Origin: Branchinecta lynchi
Taxonomy: Eukaryota > Arthropoda > Branchiopoda > Anostraca > Branchinectidae
Length of the DNA stretch: 64,000 nucleotides
Direction: 5' to 3'
Assembly (NCBI GenBank): GCA_023053575.1
Contig: JAKZAP010000013.1
Coordinates: 7,016,001 to 7,080,000, forward strand
Numbering within the stretch: position 1 is the first letter of the stretch; every line of letters begins with the position of its first letter. Under the pieces are notes generated by a model that did not search any database, was not told where the DNA came from, and was given only the letters and a program-made list of their open reading frames with translations. Shown piece by piece: positions 48,501 through 60,500 of this stretch. The translations under genes and the position numbers were made by a program.

Positions 48501-51500
48501 GTCTACCCGAGACGAACACTGGCGATCAGTCCTATCCATATCCTGCTAATTCTTCTGACCCCTTTTTACATACTTTCATCCCGTCATTTATTCCTGGTCA
48601 TAACTTGTAAGTGTATTAGTTAATTTGTTTCGTTTTTGTGTATTTCATAAATACTGCTTCCTCTTCTAGCTCTAAGCTATTTGGAAATAAATTTCAATGA
48701 TCGGCTAAACAGACCTGAGGAAATGCAAACAAAAAATTAAAACAAATATTTAGGCGTACTGCAGGTCTCTTACAAACATGGAATCGTGTTCAGGAATTGA
48801 AACACAAGTAAATACCTTCGTACCGCCGGAGCAGGAGTGGGGACTTTACCATTGCCAGAACTGACTGTGGAACTCGGGTCTCCCGCGGCGTTGTCTCCAC
48901 TAAAACAGACAATAAAATTACATAATAATAATAATTTATTTATGACCCGTCATTTACTCGCAAAGAGAAAGACGAGACTGCAAATACAAAAAAAGAGGAA
49001 AAAGTAATATACGAAAGACATAACACCAAGAAAAAAACGAGAAACTTCTAATCAATTAACAAAGTTTGTTTAATGCTGAACTGATCGCGAATGGAGAAAG
49101 GAGGTATTTGGTGAGAGCTTATACAATGAAGAATGGATGGTAAGGATGATGAAGGATGAATGTTTTGTTACTTTGAGAAAACTTGGGCGTTACTTGAGGC
49201 TTGCGACGGAGCACAGAACGAGATTTTTAGAATAGGAGTAGTGTGACAGTTCGATAAGTCAGTCAATTCATGTATACAATTTTTGTTGACATGGCCCGCG
49301 GGATATTTGGGTAATATATTATAAACTACAAGCTTTAACCCGGCTCAATACGGCAACTGCTAATGCAGATGCAGATGCAGTGACGAAGGTCTTTTACGAT
49401 GTAATATAACATATAAAGAGCCAAAAGTAGCAATCTGGGATCTGAGACAGCAAGAACATAGAAAGCTACGTTAGCCCATCTGCACTGGCATTCCAATGAC
49501 TGAATGCTTCCATTCGTGCTGCAACTAAACGGCGCGCACAAGGAAATATCCAACAAAAGCGCCACAAAAGCGGACAGAAGTCGAAAAGTAGCCTGACAAC
49601 GAAGATAAAAAAACATCTGATACCCCTATCTAGTGTTTCTTGTCCTTTAAATAGTTACCCAATAAAAAATGTGTAGCCTGCGCAGTTGTATGATAGTTGT
49701 ACGAAAAAGTTGCATGTATTGATATGTAATAGTAAAGAATACTATCATTAAATGTGCCTCAGACTGGGCATCCTGTCTTGCTATAGTAGCATCCAGCTTT
49801 GCTAATAGTAGCATGCAATAGAATGCAGTAACACGGTAGCCTTGACATAGAAGCATGTAGTAGCATCCGTTCGTACTGCACACTACTTTTTCGTACAACT
49901 TCATACTACTATTTTGAGATAAATTTTGCCATAAGGTACTGTGGGTATACACAGGGAATCAGGAGCGAAACTTAACTTTCGTTGTAATTCTGTAGCAGTT
50001 AAAAATCGCACAAAGGTTCACACACGACGATTGGTTTCAGCAACAAAGGGTGGCAAATGGTTCAAGTCAAAAGCTTGCAATGGTACTATATTTCTTGAGG
50101 AGAAGATGGAAACAAGTAAGTGTTGCGTCTTGTGTCAGCCTTGCCCCTTCTGACCGTTAACATCAACTTTCAGCAGCTGCATCAATAACAGTTGCGTTTT
50201 TGCTGATACCGTGGTATCTGTTACCACGGTAGCTGGATCTGCAATTAGTCGTTTCTGCAGTTATCGTGGTATCTGATACACGGTGCTCTGCAAAAACGAC
50301 TATTGCCGAAATTGCACTTTTCGAAGTCATCCCAAAAGAAAAACAGATATCCAGTTACATCACTAAGTGCTGAACTTCTTTCTCATCAATCTGACAAAAT
50401 TGAAGAAAGTGAGATGACTTCTCAGATACCACGGTCGGACCGTAGTATCTGAATATCTGATACCACGATAACTGGCCAGATACCACAATAACTGCAAAAA
50501 CGCCTTTTGACCGTGGTATCAGATACCACGATAACTGCAAAAACGACTTTAGACCGTGGTATCAGATACCATGGTATCCGCAAACAAGCAACTATTAACT
50601 GCATACAACTGCATCAAGTTTTGTGGCTGTAGTTGAAATTTTCCGACTAAGGCGATTGACTGAATGTGGATTTGTTTGATTTCTACATGAGACTGTGCCA
50701 GTAGAACCCTAAGATGCCGATTCTCTGACCGTTAACATCAATTTTTAGCAGCTGCATCAATAATAACTGCATACGACCGCATCAAGTTTTGTGGCTGTAT
50801 TGAAATTTTTCAACTAGGGCGACATTACGAAAAAAAAAAACAGCGAATCTGTAACTTTGTGGCGAACCGAAACAACGTCTTTTTGCGAATAGTCGAGTCA
50901 GTGTGAACCGACAGTTACTTTAGTTACTTATTTACTTCCCTAAGAACTGAAGAGTATAACGAGAATTCAAACCTGTCAGAATAAGAAAGCTCGGGAGACT
51001 TGAAACGGTAAGCTGAGCTTACGACTCGGTCATCCGCCAACAAAATTACACCGTCACCCGAAGGTTTGATCGCTCGAGTTTTAGCCTGCAGGTGGCTCCA
51101 GTCGATTTTTGATCTGTGCAAGTTAAATTTTCGACCTCTGCGCGGTCTAAGTAGCCTTCCCACCGAGTGTTAGGGAGTGATCAATCCTTCTCCATCACCA
51201 CTTTTCCCCTTCAGACACATCCATTCAATGGCCTCATTTCCAAGCCCACCAAATGAAAAGCCGTATATGCACCCTTTACCTTTTCTGCAATGACTGGCGA
51301 AGGGAAAACGTCCGGTTTACGCCACTGGGACTTTCCACAATCGCGTTAGCTCCCGTCTGCTTCGTTGGCGAAAGCTGATTGGTTTGGTCTGTTCGGGAGG
51401 AGTTTCCGCGGCGAATCCGCTCCCGTATTTCGGCCAGCCGTTCGTAAAACCTACACATAGCATGCACCAAGCAATTAGTGAGGGGGAATGTGTAAGCATG

Positions 51501-54500
51501 CAACGGGAAAGGAACGCAACTACAGAGTTACAAACTTCAACTTCAATGCAGGGTGGAAGTTGCATATACTTCCGACTTTTAACGTTCATAAACGAAATTT
51601 TTGTTTGGATTTTACATTATTCTACCGGCGTTTCCCGGGGAATCCTTAGGAGTCGAGGAGTACAGTCGTGTCCTGTAGATTCCCAGACAGAAAACAACGC
51701 GAACTCTGTGATTACATCCGTACGGACTTTGTTCGGAAATTTGCAGATCTACGTCCTTGCCTGACCTACTCAGGTGATTAAATTAGTTCAGGTTATGGTC
51801 TATTTTTTTCAACTTCGTTTGTTTCAATTTAGTTTTACGTAATTGTACAGCGTTGTTTAAACAAAAATCATAATCACAGTAAAATAGAAGCTTTTTTCTC
51901 ATAGTCAGTCTTAATTAAACTCAGCATTGATAACAGAAATTGCTTTTAATATCGGCCAACGATGCCTGCAACTTCCCACCGAATCAGAAATGGAGTCCCT
52001 TTCTGATGATATTCCAAGCAATCCCCATACATACCGGGTTAGTGTCAATCGACCTCGTGTCTCTGGCTTGACCCTATATTTATTATGATTTTATCCAAAA
52101 GTGTAATTAAAACCTTGGACCTTGAACATGGGGACTCGTGAGAACTGAGAATGCGATATTTGAGTCTTTGGGACAACGAGAAACGCGAGGACGCCGCTGT
52201 CAGAGTCCCCGAGGAACGGCGAGAGTACGTCTATAGTTCCTGATACCCATCTCATGTATGGATTTTATTAAGTTAGTGTTTCTGCAATGTATAACTGAAG
52301 TTAGTAACTCCTTGTAACGACGGAAAAACATACACAAAACTTTGTTGGTGGGAAGGGTGGAATGTCTTTCCAAAACCGAGCTTAGGACAGAGGGATGTGT
52401 GAGGAAATGACACGTATGACAAGCTGAACGCCCAGCCTCAGATCCATTATGAGCACTTCACCAAACGGTCACGACATGCGCTGTCCACCATACGAGTACA
52501 GTTCCAACACCACTGAGGACCAAGCAAACATGTTATCGATTATTTCAGATGACAACTGGCTTTCCCCCAAGCACACATACCGCACATCAATACCGCCACG
52601 GTGCCCGTTTCAACCGGAATTTTCGACTTCGGGGTGCCCAAAACGTAAGGGGGGGGGGGGGGGCACTTTTAAATATGTTAGTCCTCTTCTAGCTTTAAGC
52701 TATTTGGAAGAAAAAAAAACTTGTTTGGTTGATCAAATAGACTATGACTTATGTTAACATACTGTTGAAGTGATTTTCAATCCGCGTCGGATTTCAGCTT
52801 TGCCTGAAGTTCATAGGATAGTTGTGCCGCTAGCGAGAGCACTTACTAAAGCCTACTGGGATTCACTTCCCGCAAAGGAATGAAACACAGAATGATGGTT
52901 ACTATAAGGTCGACTAAACAATCTGTGACGACACGAAGAAAACGGGACTAGAACACGCAGTGGTCATGCGAAAACTGGGGTCAGGGGTGAGAGGGGTGAG
53001 GGTGTAAGTGCTTACTGACCTTGTATCCGTGTCAAAGCTAATGGTCCGCCGTAGCACGACATCATTCGGGTCTTGGTCACTAGTCATAAGGCTACTGGTG
53101 GACTGAGTGGACTGCGCGCCGGAGGAATCGGAGAGGCTTCTAGCAAGCTCCTCTTTTTCAGCTGCAAAGAACTTCAAGTCAATTCCCCATTTTGTGAAGA
53201 TGCTAAAATACCGAATAGCAAGGACTCACGACGAGAAACATCCGTAACGTTCACAATTCGCTTAGCTTCCCCAGATTACGCTGAGAATCGACTTCCTATA
53301 GGGGGAGGGGGGGGGGGGGGCAGCGAACTCGCTGCCAAATATGACACATATGCAGGATTCAGTCTTTCTTTGTGGTAAACCGTCCATACAAATTTCCACG
53401 GCACAGAGGGCTTAAACGGTTCTAAGTGGCTGCAAATGCCGCTTCGAAACTTCAAACTGATGTAACTCATCGTGTCCAATTCGAATTGACATTGAGTGGG
53501 TATGACAACTTTGAAGTGAGTGATATAAGTTGTCACAAGTCACATGAGACACGCACTTTGAGCTTGTGAAATCTATTTCCCCAAAAACGTGAAGTGGATG
53601 CAGCTTTGAAAACGGACTACCAATCAACAGCAATATTATTCATACTTAGTCTATCGTATGTCCAGGCGGTCGCCTTTTTACGATCAGCATAATGTTATTG
53701 TTATCAGGATTCCCTTTGGAAACATATAGGCACTGGTAGGCTACCGAATACTCGCAAACCGAGACGATTCGGGTGTTGAAATGCATTTTATTTGACCCTT
53801 GCCTTTAATAAGTTGTCGTTATCAAGAATCGTAAAAGAATAAGAGCTTGGTTACTTAGGGCCCTGGATCATTTACAAGGGACATACAATGAAATCTTTAG
53901 TAAGTAGGCGATTCCAAAGAATACTTATTTGATACTTTTAGGTTTTTTCGTCTTTTTTTAAGTGTGAAAGAATAGAAAGAATAAGCGGGGCTGCACCTGA
54001 AGGTGTCACTGGAGCAGAGGCCACACCCAGCGGACTAGAAGCGTTATTTGGCAAGATGATCCCGATGGAGGTGGGTCTAGTGCGGACCGAACCAGGTCGC
54101 CTCCATGAAGGGACACCCCCGTCGTCGTCTTCTGAAGGCTTGGAGGGAGTAAAACTGGGAGCTTTTGACTTGTCGGAGCCACCGGAAGAGATCGAAGAAG
54201 GACTAGACGCGTTGCTCTCCTCACCCGACTGATTTCGACGCTCTAAAAAAGGTCTATGTCAGGACTGGACTACATTACCGCTCTCTTTGCCATATTGATG
54301 GGGACGGTCTGACCGTTTTCACTTCAGGTGCCAGGACCATGGTATCTGATATACGGCTGCTCTGCAAAAACGACTATCTAAACGCGAATCCGGAATCTTA
54401 AGGTTTTATAACTTTTGACCGGGTGATCGGATATTGTCGAAACTTGATATTTGGAAAGACCTCGTGTCTCAGAGATTGCACTTTTCGAAGTCATCCCAAA

Positions 54501-57500
54501 AGAAAAACTGATATCCAGTCACATCACTAAGTGCCAAACTTCTTTCCCACCAATTTGACAAAATTTTATGAAAGTGAGATGACTTTTAAGATACCACGAT
54601 CAGTTACCACGGTCGGACGTGGTGTCTGAATATCGGATACCACGATAACTGGCCAGATACCACGATAACTGTGAAAACACCTTTTGACCGTGGTATCAGA
54701 TACACGATAACTGCCAAAAGCACTTTAGACCGTGGTATCAGATACCAATGGTACATGCAAAAACGCAACTATTCTATTTTAATCCTTTAAGGGTGTGTTG
54801 ATGATTCCAGGAGATTCGGGGGATACCTCCTCAGTATCAATGAAGCAACATGATCGTTTTGAAGCATAAATGTTTTTTGTTTTTTTTAATGCGCATGACC
54901 GAATGGGACTCTACTTATAATTTTATTCTATGCTCAGACACCAAGGGACGAATGTCAACCGAGCAGACGATCGCACCGTTTCATCTTCTACAGATTACGA
55001 AAGAATTTCCAGTTTATGCCCTTTTCCCACCACTTTGGGATTACATTTTTGGGGGGATTAGATCTTTCGATCAGAGGCAGTTACGCGTAATGACATCCTA
55101 GTACGGAGGTAGACAAGACTATCTGGCAAGAGATTACTTTATCGAACATCTCAAGACGAGTTTCCATTTGCCACACAGATGGCACTTTAACCGTGACCAA
55201 TAAACCAGACACAGTTTTTTCGAATATAATATAGAAGTGTAGGACTCAATTGTCAAAGCCATGGAGACATACCAGGACCCAAGGCGGGGTCTCATGGTGA
55301 AACCAAATAAAAAAAATATATAATTTTAATGGGGAAGACGCCCTAGAGATGGAACCATCGGTTCACAAGCCCCTCGGTAGCTCAAACGGTAAGAGCGCCT
55401 GCCTTGTAAGCAGAGTCCTGGGTTCAAATCCCGACTGAGAGCAGTTTTGTCTTTCAGTTCACTACTTATAAAATGTTCAATTTGCGATTTTCCAACTGAT
55501 CGCTGCTAGCGTATTATAATATATAAATATCCTTTGAGCCCAAGCTGACTTTGAAACATTTATTCAAACAATGTTTACAACGGATACGTCAGCTACAATA
55601 GCTACGATCAGCTACGATATCGTAGCTGACGTATCCGTTGTAAACATCGTTTTAATAAATATAATATATAATAATATAATAATATTATATGTGATTATTT
55701 GTAATCACAGGTTTTACGATAGGAAACGTTACTCCGAAATGACACCTGAAACTCTTTTCCAAAGCTACGATTTCTTATTTCGATTAGATGTTTACTGTTA
55801 TCTATCAATGAATATTATTATTAGCTTGCAATATTTATTTTTTTAGATTTTTTTGTATCAATCATCTAGACAGAACTTCAGGAGTTATTGAGTTTTCAAT
55901 CTCGCTTTGGTGACGAGTTTTAGGCTACGCGTCAACTTGGAGTAGCATTTCCAATCGTACTCTAGTCCGCTAAGAGCGCTAAACTGCAAAAGCGCTTATT
56001 GGACGAAGAGCTGCAGGCGTTTATGCCGAAGATGGATGCTCAAGATTTCACCCTCTCTTGATCGACATGGTAAGGAGAAAAATCTGTCTTACCGACATCA
56101 CTTCCTTCCGCGGATTCAACATCCGTTTCGGAGGCCGAGCTGTTCGTTTCCACTCTCTCCTGTCCCAAAAACCTCCTCTCCGTATTTACGTCTCTAGTTA
56201 TTAGTTGACTTCGATCGAGGTGAGATAATCGGTTAACAGACGATCTGAAATAAAAGTCTGGCTTTTAAGAGAGGGACAAAGGTCGAAACTCACACAAATA
56301 TTGACACTGTCCTGCGTAGTGAACAAATCCCTGCATTTCCGTCCGACGTAATTGTGTAAATATTTATTTTTCGGTTACTTTTTCTTCACTGTTTCTTGAT
56401 TTTGCTTTACCTACTTACACTGCATTAAAGCCGTCTTCCAGAGGCTTATAAATAAAATAGACAAGCAAATATGGAGCAGAGCAGTCCAAGCCTACATGGA
56501 AAAACTTTGAAGAAAAAAAACAGACTGGTGTACCGGACACCAATTCCTCAAATTTATCAAAACTCTTCAATACATTCCAGCACAGCCCTTGACTTCAAAA
56601 GCATAATAAACCAAACTCTCTTGCAACACTGCCCCACGTCTACTGAAAACGAAACAAAAAGGGAGACTGAAACAATACAAGACAGGACAAATTCACAAAA
56701 AGGCACTAGCTACCATACCAACACTCTACAGGAAAAGGCAAAGCAACTAAACTAGTAGAACTGCAAACATAAGCCCAAAATGTTCTTTCTGCATTACCAA
56801 AAATTCCTAAATCTATCTGAACGGTAAGGCCACTGACAACACCGTCTGCACCTTTCCACCTTGTTTCTGCCTGAAGGCTCTCCATCGACCCCAAACGGCG
56901 ATTAGTCAAGACTAAGTTTTAATTTTGAGGAAAAAGGTGACCAGCTTTTATAAAAAAAAAAAAAAAAAAAAGCTTCGGTAGCCCTCCAAACCCACAACCT
57001 GTACCCATTTTTAGTGGAGTATTCCTTGGAACAACCACTATTGCGAGCGCTGTAGCAGCTTTCAGCTTTCGGTTTTCAGTTTTCACCATATTTTGTGGAG
57101 CTCATAACTCGTGAACGAGTGCAAGTATCAAGTTCAAACTTGGTATACTAGTGGGTATTGATGTCTAGTTGTGCCTTTTGAACCCGGTTCAGGGGCAAAT
57201 GGGTCCAGATTGCCCAGTGAACAATGTTCATAACTTGACCAGAACTGGACATAGGGCGATGAAATTCCTTGTACATTTAGATCCTTAGGGCTGGGAAATT
57301 GCTTTTAAAGTTGCACCTCCCCACTCACCCGGTTCATGGGCAACTGGGCCCAGATTACCAAGAGTAATCTTCGCTACCCGTAACAGGAATCAACAGATAT
57401 CAAGTTGAAACTTGGTAGGTTTTGTGAGCATTTTTACTTTTTGCGGGTCCCAAACTCCACCCCCACTTGGTTCAGGGGCAATTGGGCCCAGATTGCCCAT

Positions 57501-60500
57501 TTGTTAATGTTTTTAACTTGACAATGACTGGAGATAAGACAATGAAATTCCTTTGTGCTTTTGGATCGTAGAGGTTGGTGATATATCTTGGAGTTGAACC
57601 ACCCCCACCCTCCCCATTCATGGGAAGTGGGCAAAAATTGCCCATGAAAAAAGTTTTTGACCCGTGAGTCGTGACTATAATCAAATTATAAGCTGGTATA
57701 CTGGAGAAAAAAGGGGAGTAAATACGCATTCTGATCGCCCCCCCCCCCCCTCCCGTTCATGGGCAGCTGGGCCCAGATTTCCGATGAGTTAAGTCCGTCT
57801 GTGACAGGTCTCAAGTTCAACTTTTGCATATTTGTAGAGTTAAATCTATGGATGAGGATTTTGGTTTAACAGCAGCAAACAAGACGACGCGACGTACTTC
57901 TTTAATCAACAGTTGGACACGACTCTTCTGTCATATGATCGATGATATGCCGTTCTTAATGAATTGTGACAAAGGGGGCATTAGTCTGCTACGAATTGGT
58001 ATATTGCACTCGTTATTACCTTGCTAATGGAAAAAAGGTACAAAGGGTGGGACTGCATGGCAGGCAGACTGGGACTGCATGGCAGGCAGACTGGGACTGC
58101 ATGGCAGGCAGTGTTCGAACAAATGCTATTCGTGCAAGATCTTCAACATTTCTTTGGATTTATACTGGCGGTTTGTTTACCTTTAAAGCTTTTAAAGGGG
58201 GGTGATCACAAGGTTATTTCTATACTTGTTGGGTTATTGGGGAAGAGAAATGTCTTGGTTCCAAAGTTCCCCTTCTACAAAGGAGACAAGGACATGATTG
58301 AAAAGGTACAGCGCAGAGCAACTAAGATTGTAGATGGCTGCCAACATCTTCCTTATCAGATGAGATTGCGAACCCTGAACCTATGCAGCATGACCTACAG
58401 AAGAAAAAGGGGAGACATGATTCACACCTATAAACTCATCAGAAACAATCCAATCCATGACCTCTTCATCATCGATTCAGCACAGCGAACTAGAGGTCAT
58501 TCCATGAAAATCACGAAGCTCAACGCCCAGAAGAGGGAACGCCACCATTTTCTTACCAACCGGGTTGTTGATCTGTGGAACTCCCTAAGCGAAGACACCG
58601 TATCCAGCAAGACCATCGAAGAGTTCAAAGTCTCCCTTGACAGGGAGTGGAGCAAGAAGCCATGGAGACTGGAATGGGATGCCCTGGAGTCCCAGACCAG
58701 AGCATAAGTTATCCACGTGGCAATTTCCGAAGAAGCGATGAGCAATGCTACAGGATGGAAAATCCTTCAATTGCTCCAAGCTGCAATTTAAGGTATTTTA
58801 AGGTATAAAATGTGATAAACATTTTACTTTTTACACTCCACGTCTGAGCGCTTACGCACCCGTTTAACAAGTGAATAATATAGTGCGTAAATATGTGTAG
58901 CTTAGTTGTCGAAATCGTGTGTTTTGTTTTAATATTTATGTGTCACTGAAAGGACCAGATGGTTTAGGCGTAGTTCTGTTTTATACATTATTTTGTACTC
59001 CTCAGCTCTGAGGGAGATAAACGAATAAATAAATAGGCGGTTTTTAAATTCTAACCCTACTTTCTGCATCGCGATCGGCGCAGTTCGTATTTGTACCCAG
59101 CAATCGGGTTTCCAAACCATTCAAGCAGATGGAATAGTAGATAGAGCTCGTCAGCAATTGAGTTTAACCTTGTACCATGCCTTACTCAATCCCGATGAAA
59201 AATGTATAGCCTGCGTAGTTGTATGATAGTTGTACAAATTGTTGCATCTAGTGATATGTAATAGTAAAGAGTACTCTCATTTAATGTGCCTCAGACTGGG
59301 CCAATCTTAAGTAGCATCCTGTCTTGCTCTAGGAGCATCCAGTCTTCCTAATAGTAGCATGCAGTAACACGGTAGCCTTGAAGTAGAAGAATGTAGTAGC
59401 ATCATTTAGCGCTCCATGCTACTTTTTCGTACAACTTCATACTACTACTCTGAGATAAATTTTTCATCCGGGATCCTATCGGCCGCATGAGCAGTTCAAG
59501 CTTAGATCCAAACCACTAAGCAGCTTTCACATTGACAGGTCGTTGCGATGCGGTGTGTATCCGTTTATCTTCCGCTGCGTACAGGTTGCGCAGTGTATCT
59601 TTCACACCTGCGCGACAAGCTTTCACGTTTGATGTGTTTTTAGTTTTCCTTTTTCGGTTTCTTATACTGAATTCTCGTTTCTTTCATCATTACTAAGTTT
59701 TTCTTCCTCGTTAGTAGGTTTTCTCCAGTTTGTCTTCAAAAAACTTCCATTTTTCACTGAAAAACCTGATGCTTACGCGTCGACGCGTTTTATTTGTCTG
59801 CGTAAGTTCTGCGTTGCGTCACTGCAAGCCCGACGCGTCGTAGCTCAGCGCGGAAGCAGCTTTACACTTTCAGGAACCCTCTAGTGAGTTTGAGAGAGTT
59901 TGCTGCATTGTACTCGGTCACATGTACGTTGATTACAACACTAGCCTGCAGACTCTAAAGCTAGAAACACTCAACCAAAGGAAACACCATCTAACCATGG
60001 CATTTGGATATTCCCTCCTTCTGTCTCCAGACCATCGCGACATCCTACCGCCTTTTTACACCCCTGAACCAACCGTCTACATGCGGCAAGCAAAAAAAGT
60101 AGCGAAGAAACAACTCCTTAAGAACCCGATTTCAAGTCTTCTCGGCGTTTTTAAAAATCCTTTGTACCATATTTCGTTTCTAATTAAAACAAAGCAGTGC
60201 TTGACACTTAGTTTATTTTAGTTTACATTAACCGTCGTTTTATTTATTTTTCAAACCATTTTGTTTTGACGTAGCCTACAAGGTTATTTTTGTTCTACAG
60301 AAATATTATGTGAAATATACTTATTGATTGAGATATCGCAGAAACTGCATCGTCTGCCCTACCTTGACCTCATTCCAATTAGAAGGCCGGCCACCACCCC
60401 AAAAAGCATGCTGGACATCACAAACTACCTGCGCTTAAATGGTGTATATTCAGCTGACCTAGGTACGAGATTATTTAGCATATCCGCCTTCATTTGGGAG

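Larger units (their letters stand above)
57009..58850. mobile_element. Family C element, copy 2, with nested LINE fragment
   Basis: It starts TTAGTGGAGTATTCC and ends TTACACTCCACGTCTGAGCG. It aligns with 2.1-2.9 kb except for about 500 bp of extra internal units and a LINE 3' fragment at 58267-58806. Confidence 0.75.

Noticed and set aside
57824..58205. Overlapping plus frames before the 58.3-kb LINE as an extension of its protein
   Set aside because: They are family C sequence shared with 2.7-2.85 kb, where no LINE is present; the LINE part starts at about 58267.
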